Positions 25,471-36,269 of a DNA stretch of 64,000 bases are shown piece by piece (the first letter of the stretch is position 1; each line of letters begins with the position of its first letter). The position numbers were made by a program, and so were the translations under genes. The DNA is from Dendrocalamus latiflorus (Eukaryota; Streptophyta; Magnoliopsida; Poales; Poaceae). Location: NCBI GenBank assembly GCA_017311315.1, contig CM029654.1, positions 21,907,879 to 21,971,878 of the forward strand, written 5' to 3'. A model generated the notes under the pieces. The model saw only the letters and a list, made by a program, of their open reading frames with translations, was not told the origin of the DNA and made no database searches.

Positions 25471-26460
25471 GCGAAGAGTAGGGCGTGATCTCGGTGCCCG
25501 GTCCCTCCCAGACACGTGTCACCTGCGGAGAGCCTGGACCACTCCGTGCGGGCCCCACGGTGTGGAGAACGAGGCCAGTAGCAGCAGCCAATGGGAGCCG
25601 GATGCGTAGGCCAGGCGGCCAGAGGCCGACGGACAGGTGGACGTGGGCCGCACCAAACCCTTCAGCTAGTTCACTGAACACGGACCCCACAACTGAGGGT
25701 CCACGTGTCAGTGAGAGAGCTAAAGTCTGGAGTTGTTTTCAGGTGGGGCCGGCTTCCACTCCCGTGCCCACGTCTAACCACGGGGGCTTAAAAAAGAAAA
25801 GCTTCCACGGCACGGGAGACCGAAAATTCTATAATACAATCAATGCCAAGTGGGGTCCATATTGTCCTGGTCGGCTTGTCAGGGAGGGGCTAATAGTTAT
25901 TATGCGTGGACTCCGCGGATGCGTACTTGCTCCAGGCGAGGTGGGCCCGGATGCCACTTTATTGTGCGGCATGGTCCCCTTGCCGGCAGGATAAGCAACG
26001 GACAGATACCAGGGGAAATACTGTCGTTTAACAGACTGGTGGGTCCACTCTAGGTGGGACATCCATGTCGGTGATACTTTTTATGCATGAGAGGTGGGGT
26101 GTTTAGTCGGTATGTGCAGGTCTGGTGGGAACGGAATTGCTGCACGCGCTTGGAAAAAACGGGAGAGCAAGAAGTCTTGGTAAACATGCACACAACTACA
26201 TGCCTTATCTGAGAGGTGGGTCCCTACATTTGTGGGCCCACATATCGGTTAGATAATATGTTTGCGGTGAGGTGGCGAGATAAGGGGTTGGACTGATTTT
26301 TTTCTCTCGGGTGGCTGCTGATGCAGCTTCTGCCATGGTGGGCCCACTTACCAGGCCTGCTCTGGACTTATGGGACCCATTAGCTCTGCGCCCCCCTACG
26401 GGGGCTAGGCTATACCGTTGGGCCTGTCCTCAACGGCAGGTCCTCCTGATGCCTTTCTCT
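25471..26460. other. GC-rich block with repeated GTGGGNCC motifs
   Basis: A sharp rise in GC with words such as GTGGGCCC, GTGGGTCC, GTGGGGTCC and ACGTGTCA spaced through about 1 kb. The plus-strand ORF 25485-25994 (169 codons) has no domain I recognise and is probably not coding. Similar words fill the U5-side of the element C LTR (51505-51770), so this may be a worn LTR or a gene-less CpG-rich block. Confidence 0.35.
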
Positions 26461-27600
26461 TAGTTTTTTCCCCTTTACTTTAAGACCAGCTTTTAAGAAA
26501 AAGTAATGCAGAAAACAATTCTTCTTGTTTGTCAATTTTCTTTTGTTTCCACCCTACTATTTCCAATTCTTCACGATCGTGCCGGATCAGTAAAAGAATG
26601 TGATTTTCCCTTTAGTTTGTTGTTGCGAAAAGAAATAAACGATAAGCAATGTTTTTTTTCGAAAAACAATGACCAGGAACTGTAGCATTGTATAAAGAGG
26701 AATGATGACACGCAACCACAAACTAATAGACAATGCTTGATTAGTTTAATTGGTACTTTTTTTATCAATATTCTCAAAATTGCAAAGTAAGTCATGGCGA
26801 TAAGGTTGTGAATCAACGGTAGTATGACTCATGGCGTTTAAGGTCAATCGTGAAGCTAACATCATAACTTGCGCTGTTAGCTAACGAGGCAGGTTTACAT
26901 GCAACTAATTTGATGCATTCATGCAAAGAAAGCAAGCTGAAGTTCCCCCTGTGAGTGAATTTCGCTGTGTTGTTTCCTCTTGACATATGTTCGCATTCAG
27001 CAAAAATCTCAATGCCGAAACTAGAACCTGTAGCCTGTGTGGTAAAAAAAGAGCTATTAAATTTTGATTTTTTTGGCGGCAGGGGGTTCCTTTAAAATTC
27101 CATAGATTTTTCTATGATTTCTAGCAAGCATTGGGCTATTTTTTTAAAAAAAAAGTGCACAGCTTATTTCTTGCCTCCGCAACTTTAACCTAATGCATCA
27201 TTACAAAAAAAAAAAAAAATTCTTGGAGACGTTCAATCTCAATCGACGTTTTGAATGGATTCGCACAAATCTTGAGTTCCATCTATTTTTAGGTTTTGTC
27301 GAACAAAAGAAAAATAGTTTCATCAAACAGTACTAAACATTTTGTATGTGTATCTTTATGGGGTGTTCTTTTAGACTGTGGCTGATGGTTTTTGTCTGCG
27401 CTTTTCGATACGGCAGTGCATAGCGGAGGCACTGAGGTAGATGGTGTATACAATTTTAAGCTCTGGAAGTCGTTTGCAGAATCCGCTTCATACCATGTTT
27501 CGACGTTTGTCTTTTTGACTTTCGAAGAAACCAAAAGCCAAAAAAAAAAAAAAACATGGACTCTCTACGTAGAGTTCATGGACGGTTCATGGAGAACTAC
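26461..27600. other. intergenic, no gene seen
   Basis: AT-rich, with A-runs near 27205-27219 and 27539-27554. The ORFs 26571-26816 and 27289-27534 have no recognised content. Confidence 0.6.
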
Positions 27601-27602
27601 CT

Positions 27603-27870
27603 GTGCTATAATTATCACAAATGATTTTCCAAGCGTGACAGTGTACCCATTTGAGAAACGAAACTATCACAGATGATTCTTGTTAAAAACCGTATGCGAT
27701 AGTTCACAGACGGTTATTAATACGAACCGTTTGTGATAATTGCAAAGATTATAGATGGTTTTTAATTAGAACCCTATGTGATAGTTCACAGACGGTTATT
27801 AGTATGAACCATCTGTGATAGTTGCGTATCACAGACGGTTTGTGGTTGGAATCGTCTGCGATATATATTT
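27603..27870. repeat. CACTA-like subterminal repeat array
   Basis: Many copies in both orientations of TATCACAGACGGTT and AACCGTCTGTGAT with variants, at 20-40 bp spacing. Short motif repeats of this kind lie inside the ends of grass CACTA (En/Spm) transposons. The CACTA terminus itself and a 3-bp TSD were not found, so this is a fragment. The next 230 bp (to 28101) is a GC-richer tail without a clear gene. Confidence 0.55.
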
Positions 27871-28101
27871 GTACGCATGAATGGCACTTCGTCTCCCCGA
27901 TGCACACCTCTTCGATCATTTCGGCTCCCCGATGCATCTCTTCGTCTCACGCGCCGGATTTTCTTTGTTGTATAAAAATGAGTGTCTACCACCGGAGATT
28001 AATTCCCACATCCCTGATCATGTACAAGCCCTCGTCGGTTGCCCGCCTATTTTCTTTGTCTCTTAAGAACAAATAAATGGCTCCCTACTCTTCCTTGTAA
28101 C

Positions 28102-30099
28102 TGTAAGTTCAAACTCTATTAAATTGTTTTTAGTGTTAATAACAAATGCAATTGTGAGACTAACATGTTTATTAACTATGATATTGCCTAGTCTCATTTG
28201 GATGTGATTATACAAATGTGAGATTAACTTGTTTGTTAAATTATGATATTGCTTAAGTCTCATTGGATAAAGAGGTGAAAATCATGGAGATATGTTTCTA
28301 CATCATATTCTTATATCTCAGTGCATCTCTCGGATCCAAAATATAAATTGAACTCTACCAAAACTCTAAAATGAATATGTGCATATACTTTTATTATACA
28401 TTCTTATATGCACACATTTAGAGGAATTCACTCTATGTTTTGTGGTTTCATTAAGTATTGATCTATATTTCTCTTTCAACACATATTAGGATCTATACTT
28501 TAAAATGTACCATTTGAGTATATAAAACTTGTGTAGTTCATATAGCTCTTCCATTATGTGTTAATGATTGGATGATTAATGACAACCGGATATGTAAGCT
28601 TTGTTAGCAATCAATCTAAAAAAAATAAACATTCACGTTCAAATAAGTTAATTGCTTTGAAAGCTTATCCTAGAGTATACAATTGTTGTGTATATGTTAT
28701 ATACTTGTAAATCAATTTTGTATCTTATTATTTGTTGAGATTATCATGAATTACCAAAAAGAGAAGATTGTAGAATATAGTCCTTCTATTATGAGTAAAT
28801 GGTGAAGTTCTGGTAATTAATGGCAACTGATTTGTGGGCTAATATTTTCTATGAGTTGGATGAATAGGTTAGATTTCACAAATGAGGACTTTTATATATT
28901 GAAAATCATCAAGTTAAGATACATGATGGAAGATGGTTTCATGAGTTGAAGCCCATCAAGAAGAATATGTATCATGAATTGATGCATGTCCAAGAGGAGC
29001 TGATCATGAGTTAATCATCGAGTCAAGTGAAGACCCGTCATGTGTTTATGGAGTTCAAGTGAATGATGTATCATGGATTGATGCATATCAAGACAATGAC
29101 CTAAAGCAAAGGAATGGTTAGCTAGGGCTAAGTATGTGTTCCTAGTCTTTTACCGGTCTTGGTGTTTGGTTGGAAGACCGGATTGCTAGTATAGGTTGTC
29201 GCACTATTAAGAGGGGTCATATCCAATAGCTTGAGTCTCATTATGTATTAATAGCTCAATCTCTCTTACTATAGCTCTCTGTAGCATGATGCTATTATTT
29301 GCGCATATGATTTACAAATAGTTGAGGATCATATGCTGAATCCTTGTAGCATTAGACTATACATTACGAATGTATTTTGCAAGTGTTTGAAGTCCATGTT
29401 TCCTACTCCTTGTGGTATGAGGCTTATGTTTGCAAATGTGTTTTGCAAATGGTTGAAGCTCATATATAATCCTTGTAGCATGTGACTTATGTTTGCAAAT
29501 ATGTTTTGCAAACATGTTGAGTCTATATACGTATACCTTGTGTCATGATTTTAAAAGTGTGCAAGCGTATTTTGTAATTTGTTAGGAATCATGGTTGATC
29601 TGTGCTGCATAATACTATAGTTTGTAAATGTGTTTTGCAAAATTGTTGAAGTATATGCACTTCTCAGAAAAATCAGAACTACCACAGTGTGTCATGCGGT
29701 ACTATCGCTGGGTGGAAGTAACGACGTTGGAATCACGGTACTACTGCGTTTGTTGGTGGTCGAAGACAAATGTGGTCAAAAACCAACGTGGTCAAAGACC
29801 TGAGAGGTCGAAGATCTGTGTGGTCAAGGATCGATGTGGTTGTCGGAGACCTGTGTAGTCGAAGATTGACGTGGTGGTCGAAGACTGACGTGGTCGATGT
29901 GGTTGAACCAACTTGGTCGAGGACCTATGTGGTCAAGGATCTACGTGGTCAAACCAACGTGGTTGAACCATCGTGGTCAGAACTAGCGTGGTCGAAGACC
30001 AGCATGGTCGGAGACCTATGTGATCGAAACTAACATGGTCAGAGACCAGCATGATTAGAGACCTGTGTGGTTGAACTAGATAATGTGGTTGAAGAACAG
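28102..30099 (+). repeat. element A left LTR, first part
   Basis: Starts TGTAAGTTCAAACTCTATTA; candidate 5-bp flank GTAAC at 28097-28101. It matches 47476-49190 in order, with several indels. It ends at the B insertion site. Confidence 0.85.
29756..30090. repeat. degenerate GTGGTCGAAGACC repeat in element A left LTR
   Basis: A run of 12-20 bp units such as TGTGGTCGAAGACCTGCG with many variants. The equivalent stretch in the right LTR is at 48826-49190, so the array predates the insertion of A. Confidence 0.8.
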
Positions 30100-30332
30100 T
30101 GTTGTGGTTACAGACCAAACAGAGAGAGAGATGGTAGTGGAGAGTGAGTAATGGCTTGGGTCTTCCCCATGGCCTGCCTTCCGTATATATACATAGGGAG
30201 TGCTTTTACAATTATACCCTTACACTTGAGTATCCCCTCCAGGGGCGCTTATGTCATTGCACATGGCCTATTCTGGACCTTATAACCTTCTACCAGGCCT
30301 GCTGGGCTTAGGTGGGAGCCACCCCTACAACA
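30100..30332 (-). repeat. element B 3' LTR
   Basis: 233 bp, TG/CA ends, next to TSD AACAG. Two differences from 41529-41761 noticed (near 30196 and 30317). Confidence 0.93.
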
Positions 30333-30454
30333 GGAGCCTCTCATGGAGAAGGGCTTCACAGGGCCGAAGCCATGTTGCCGAGTCATTTGGCCCCCTCCGT
30401 CCCTGTGGCCTGTGAACTTTTTTTTTGAGCTTGACTAGGGGCTGGGGCCTTAGC

Positions 30455-31025
30455 CGAAGTAGACACGCGCGCTCCGTCCCCTACCCTTCGAACGGGTGGC
30501 AGCGGAGCTGGCGCCCAGGCGAAGCAGACGCGCGCGCGCGCTTTGTTTCCTACCCCTCGAACGGGTGGCAGCGGAGCTGGCGCTCAGGCGAAGTAGACGC
30601 GCGCGCTCCGTCCCCTACCCTTCGAACGGGTGGCGGCGGAGCTGGCGCCCAGGCGAAGTGGACGCGTGCGCGCGCTCCGTCCCCTACCCTTCGAACGGGT
30701 GGCGGCGGAGCTGGCGCCCAGGCGAAGTGGACGCGCGCGCTCCGTCCCCTACCCTTCGAACGGGTGGCGGCGGAGCTGGCGCCCAGGCGAAGTGGACGCG
30801 CGCGCTCCATCCCCTACCCTTCGAACGGGTGGCGGCGGAGCTGGCGCCCAGGCGAAGTGGACGCGCGCTCGCTCCGTCCCCTACCCTTCGAATGGGTGGC
30901 AGCGGAGCTGGCGCCCAGGCGAAGTGGATGCGCGCGCGCTCCGTCCCCTACCCTTCGAACGGGTGGCGGACGGGTGGCAGCGGTGCTGGCGCCCAGGCGA
31001 AGTAGACGCACGCGCGCTCCGTATG
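30455..31025. repeat. 65-69 bp GC-rich minisatellite in element B
   Basis: About 8-9 units centred on CCTTCGAACGGGTGGCGGCG, starting at roughly 30491, 30560, 30625, 30694, 30759, 30824, 30891 and 30957. The length differences come from a short GCGCGC run. Long ORFs in all frames are artefacts of the repeat. Confidence 0.92.
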
Positions 31026-31557
31026 CAGTGGTGAGGGCAGGCGCTGCGCTGTTGGCTTTCCCGCGTTTCGCAGGTGCCACGACCTCGCGGCTTGATAGTG
31101 CGCTTTAAATGACGGCCGGAATCATGCCGACGCCTGGCCTGTCAGAGGGCAGGCTGTCGCGTTGTGCAGTCCGCTTTCGCGTGGGTGGGGCACGCGGCGG
31201 CTTGTGACTGGCGCGTCGTGGGATGTGAGCGGTTGCGTGCTCGCGGCTGTTCGCTGCTTCCCCAGGGAGGCGGGACGCGTGTTGAGCGCGCGCTGGAGTT
31301 GTGCGCTGCCTGGCCACCTACCAGGCACGCCCTTCCAAGTACCGACGGTTCCTCTTTCCAGGTCGTGCGTAGTCGAACCGCTGGGGTTCTGACCTAACTG
31401 CTCTTTCTGGCCGCGGAGGAGGCGAGCGGGCTTTATAAGGCGCCCTCCCCACGATGGGAGCGCTTTATCCCTCTTGTCGCTTAATTCTGGCTTGTTCCGC
31501 GCCGGTAGTAGCGCGACTTCCTCCCCTGGTTCCTTTTGCCCCCCTTTTTAGAAGACA

Positions 31558-34500
31558 ATGGCCAGCCATGGCGACGCGTCTCACCCTTCCAGCGGCGGCT
31601 CCTCGTCTGGTTGGGACAAGCTGTCTTTCCCTTCTGGGGATTACAAGTTGGTGCTGCGGGGGCGCTCGCGTGCCGACAGGCGATGGGACACCATGGAATA
31701 CTCGGAGGGCTGCTGCTCCCGCGTATTGGGAAAGAGCCGTGTGACTAAGGAGACGCTGCAGCGGCTTGTTCGTGAAGGGAAAATCGAGGATCGAGATGGG
31801 GCTCGCCTACCCCGCCGCAGCGAAATGGAGCCGAAGCCCCGGGAGACAGAGGCGATCGTTTTCGTCGCGTTTTTTGACGCTGGCCTTCGCATGCCCTCAA
31901 AGATGTTTGTGGGCGAAGTCTTGCGGGCCTATGGGCTGGAGTTAGCGCAGCTGACGCCGAGCGCAATAGTCCGCCTGGCTGTCTTCACATGGGCGACGCG
32001 GACTGAAGGCCGATGCCCCAGCGCGAGCCTGTTCGCCACCTTGCACGACGCCTGCTGCCGCCCCAAGAAGGCTGGAGATGGAGCTATCTCCAATTTTGGC
32101 AGCGTGGACTTCGTGCTGCGATCAACCTGCACGACGCTGTTCCCCGCGCCGGCCGCCCTGGGGAGGTGGGAGGCCGGCTGGACCCGGTGGTGGTTTTATT
32201 ACCACGTGACCGGCCCGAGTGGCCTGCTATGCCGAGGCGGGCCAATCTCGTTCAATACTTCGCCAAGCGTGGAGCCGGAAAGTGACGATGTGCAGAGACT
32301 ATGGAGGCTTGTCGGCGTCGCCCGCCGGCTAAGTATGCGCGACCTGGCCGAGGAATTCGCGATGTACGGGGTGGCGCCACTGTCCTCCCGGTGGAAATAC
32401 ACGGGCCGAGGCAATGACCGAGCGGACGGGATCTGCCCGCCAGTGTTCGGCCTGCATCCGCCCTCCGCCCCTTGTAAGTTGCTTAGAGTGCAGCAGGCAT
32501 TGCTTGACGTATCTGCATTTGCTCCCACGTGATTGCCCTGCTGTCTTTTGTGCAGTGGATCGGCTAGAAGACGCGGAGCGCGCGGCTAAGGTGTTCCTCG
32601 GCCCATACACACTCGAGGAGCACAGGCTACGCGAGGCCGCGACCCAAAGGGCGAAGCAAGGGCGGATGAACCGCACATGCGAGGTTTTGGGTATTGCCGT
32701 GCCGGAACGCCCGATACCAGCGGGAACTCCCGCGGGGACTTCGGGTCATCGTGGCGGTGGCAGCCGTGCCGACGCCCCATTTCGCGGCGCCGGTAGAGAT
32801 GGCAATGGGTACCCGATACCCGAATACCCGACGGGTTTTACCCGATAAAGAGACGGGTATGGAAAATTTTATGTACCCATGGGTACGTTATTGGGAGAAA
32901 TCCTCTACCCGCCGGGTAGACGGGTGCGGGTGTGGGTATATGCTACCCATACTCGCCTACCCGCGGGTAATGAATACCCGCATTAGACAACTAGACATCC
33001 CACTCAAATGTTAATTTTATTATCTACTTGTTGTTGATTGTTTATTTGTTTGTCATATGTTGATATGGTCATGTCAAGTATGTTTATGTGATGTACTAAT
33101 TTTGATCATTAGACGCTTTTGTGCTTGGCATGTATGATTAATGAATGTCTAAATTGATGATATTCTTATGTGTTGAACCGTGTATGCTTGCGGGTACGGG
33201 TTACCCGTCGGGTAGTAATACCCGCGCGGGTACGGGTATGGGTAAATTTTCCTACCCGCGTGCGGATACGGGTAACCCGACGGGTAAATTTACACCTAGC
33301 GGGTACGGGTATGGAATGGCAATACCCGATGGGTATTTACCCGTTGCAATCTCCAGGCGCCGGGCTCGCTCCGAGGCTGCCCTACCCAGCCTGCCAACCA
33401 CCTCGGCGGCTGGCGCCATTGGGTCAGGGTGCTCGACCGGTGACGCGCCCGGCCGGACCAGTTCGGCGAGGCGCGCAGCCTCGATTCCCCCGGTCGCTCT
33501 ATCCGCAGACGTTGCTGAGCATACGGGCACGGCCTTTACTGGGCCGGAGCCCGCCAACCCGGAAAGGAACATTATGCCTGACGCGAGGGCCGTTGGCGAT
33601 GGTGCGGCTGCGACCAGGGACACGTCCAGCGCGGTGGAGACCGAAGGTGGGGCGGGAGCTGTGGCTACTAATGTCACGGAGGAATCGCCCTCGGGTCCTC
33701 AGCCGAAACGTCCTCGGAAGCAGTCTCCCCCGCCTCCGAAAAGTCGCTACAACGTCGCAGGCCCCATGCTTGGAATTGTGGCGCCCGATGCCGCCGAGGG
33801 GGCCTTGCGCCCGACCACCGAGGCGCTCACGCCCCGATGGGTGGCCGAACTGACACCACCTCCCCCTGCGGTGAGGGTTGCAGAAGGTAAGCGTGGCTCC
33901 CTTTCTCCGCTCGACTTCGCGAAACTCTCTCCGATCTGCTCGCTCATTCCGTCAGCATCAGGCGAGACGAAGTCTCCCGGGCGTGGTGAAGGATCGAGCA
34001 ACGGGGGTGCGCACGAAGTCCAAATCCTTGTGCAGGGTAACGCGCCGGTATCTGACGCTGTCGAAGCGGCCAAAGCCTCCACAGCCCTCGGCGCGGTGGG
34101 GTCAGAACCCGTCTTGTCCGACTACCTCCCGCGTCTGGAGATACTCCGTGCGCTCACCACAGCCGCCGAGCGCGCCGCGGCAGCCTTGACCGGCGGATGC
34201 TGTCGTCATGCGAGGGAGACCACCTGGCGCTGGCGCTGCGGGCCTCGGAAATACGGGTGAGTACGCGTGCCGCGCGATTTGTATGGTGTTACCGGGCACT
34301 TGGTGACTTTCATTGCTGCTTTCAGACGCTTGTCATCAGCAACGCACTAGACGAGGCCCGTATCCGGGAGCGGAGGGCCCTAGAAGCCAACCTTCGTGAA
34401 GCGGATAATGCTCATGCGGCAAAGGACGAAGAGCTTCGCGCGCTGGAGGGTGCCTTGTCATCCACACAAGTCGAGGCCGAGGAAGTCAAACGCGCCGCGG

Positions 34501-35081
34501 CAGAGGAACGCGCCTCCTTCCTGTGGCAGATTGCCGCCTTGGAGGAGGAGAAGACCCAGCTGGCCGAGACTCTTGCAGGGAAGACCCGCGCCTTGGACGA
34601 TGCGTCCGCGTCGGCCTGGGGTGCAATGGAGTCTTTGAACCGGGCCCTCCGCGATCTGTGCGTTGACGTGCCCGACGCCACTCACGGGCCGGAGGACCTG
34701 GCGGAGATGCTTGGCCTGATCGAGGAGGGGGCGGGCGTCGCGCTCCGCAGCGCCAAGACTTTCGGGGAGCACTACGGCTATCTTGGCGCGTGCCTTGCAC
34801 TCGGCATACTTCACACCCGTGGGTGTAGGCACATGCAGGAGCTGGCGAACCCTCACCTGGATCTTCCTGGCCAGCCGGAGGCGCTGCCGGACGCTATTCG
34901 CTCCATCGAGCCTAGCCTCCGGAACTTCCACCGGCGGATCTGGGGCCGTGTCGGGGAGGATGCGGCGAGGGTTGCAGTACAGCAAACGCTGCGCGGGGGA
35001 GGGGACTTCCTCCATTGGCTCGAAGGAGTTTCCCGAGGCCATGGCAGCGGCACGGGCCCCGCAGCGTCGCGCGAAGACTGA
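31558..35081 (+). pseudogene. element B antisense gene (putative gypsy-type transposon domain plus coiled coil), interrupted
   Basis: On the plus strand, opposite to gag-pol. Exon 1 31558-32473 starts MASHGDASHPSSGG and carries a domain (VAFFDAGLRMPS, LTPSAIVRLAVFTWA) of the family annotated in grasses as putative gypsy-type transposon (Pfam Transposase_28, from memory). Exon 2 begins at 32556 after a GTAAGT...TGTGCAG intron and continues in frame (DRLEDAERAAKVFLGP). It is then cut by a 562-bp hAT MITE at 32794. Beyond it a proline/serine-rich linker (33364-33886), a further exon ending ATACGG|GTGAGT at 34256, and a last exon 34326-35081 with a long coiled coil (EEVKRAAAEERASFLWQIAA) and a stop at 35081. 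Removing the MITE joins a frame that differs from the most protein-like downstream frame, so a frameshift is likely too. Function of this antisense ORF is not known. Confidence 0.7.
32794..33355. mobile_element. hAT-type MITE inside the element B antisense gene
   Basis: 562 bp between a perfect 8-bp TSD GGCGCCGG (32786-32793, 33356-33363). Ends TAGAGATGGCAATGGGTA and, inverted, TGGAGATTGCAACGGGTA. Both ends are filled with GGGTACCCG/TACCCG words. The 8-bp TSD and short TIR fit hAT. No gene. Confidence 0.85.
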
Positions 35082-35221
35082 GGCATTTATCATATCAGGC
35101 GGGAAAAAGGGGGGGTTTCGCACTTGTGCGCCCATACCTATAATCATTTGACCTCATATTTTTTTGCAATGGGGTGATGCACCATTCATTCTTACTGTTG
35201 TAAGATGTGTTTTTGGGCCGA

Positions 35222-36148
35222 CGACGCCTTGTTTATAGTCCGTAGACTGTGGCGTGCGGAGGCGAGTCTCGACGCTACGTCTTAATTTATAGTCCGTGGA
35301 CTCTCGCGTGCGGAGGCGGACCTCTACGCTACGTCTTATTTAAAGTCCGTAGACTGGTGCGTGCGGAGGTGGACCTCGACGCTACGTCTTGTTTAAAGTC
35401 CGTGGACTGGTGCGTGCGGAGGCGGACCTCGACGCTACGTCTTATTTAAAGTCCGTAGACTGGTGCGTGCGGAGGCGGACCTCGACGCTACGACTTAATT
35501 TATAGTTCGCGGACTCTCGCGTGCGGAGGCGGACCTCGACGCTACGTCTTATTTAAAGTCCGTAGACTGGTGCGTGCGGAGGTGGACCTCGACGCTACGA
35601 CTTGATTTATAGTCCGCGGACTCTCGCGTGCGGAGGCGGGCCTCGACGCTACGTCTTATTTAAAGTCCGTAGACTGGTGCGTGCGGAGGCGGACCTCGAC
35701 GCTACGTCTTGTTTAAAGTCCGTAGACTGGTGCGTGCGGAGGCGGACCTCGACGCTACGACTTAATTTATAGTCCGCGGACTCTCGCGTGCGGAGGCGGA
35801 CCTCGACGCTACGTCTTATTTAAAGTCCGTAGACTGGTGCGTGCGGAGGCGGACCTCGACGCTATGACTTAATTTATAGTCCGCGGACTCTCGCGTGCGG
35901 AGGCGGACCTCGACGCTACGTCTTATTTAAAGTCCGTAGACTGGTGCGTGCGGAGGCGGACCTCGACGCTAGACTTAATTTATAGTCCGCGGACTCTCGC
36001 GTGCGGAGGCGGACCTCGACGCTACGTCTTATTTAAAGTCCGTAGACTGGTGCGTGCGGAGGCGGACCTCGACGCTACGTCTTATTTAAAGTCCGTAGAC
36101 TGGTGCGTGCGGAGGCGGACCTCGACGCTACGACTTAATTTATAGTCC
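35222..36148. repeat. 53-bp minisatellite in element B, next to pol end
   Basis: About 17 units of 53 bp built on GTGCGGAGGCGGACCTCGAC (first starts at 35255, 35308, 35361). Two main variants (TTATTTAAAG... and TTAATTTATAG...) partly alternate, giving a 106-bp higher order. It lies between the antisense gene and the 3' end of pol. Confidence 0.93.
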
Positions 36149-36269
36149 CCTGCATATTGCGGCCAGGTGATGGTACTTTGTGCGAACAGCGAGCTTTATT
36201 GAACTCCCGTTTGCGCAGGCAAGCATCATACAATAAGGGGTAGATGCCGCTATGACTTTCATCCTGCCT

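Noticed and set aside
25485..25994. 169-codon ORF as a possible host gene
   Set aside because: No recognised domain and no intron or promoter signals I could defend; kept only as a GC-rich block.
30425..31108. Overlapping 130-227 codon ORFs in several frames, arginine/alanine-rich
   Set aside because: All come from the 65-69 bp GC-rich tandem repeat.
35222..36148. Regular 53-bp array as a CRISPR-like locus
   Set aside because: Units are contiguous with no unique spacers, in a plant retrotransposon; it is a minisatellite.
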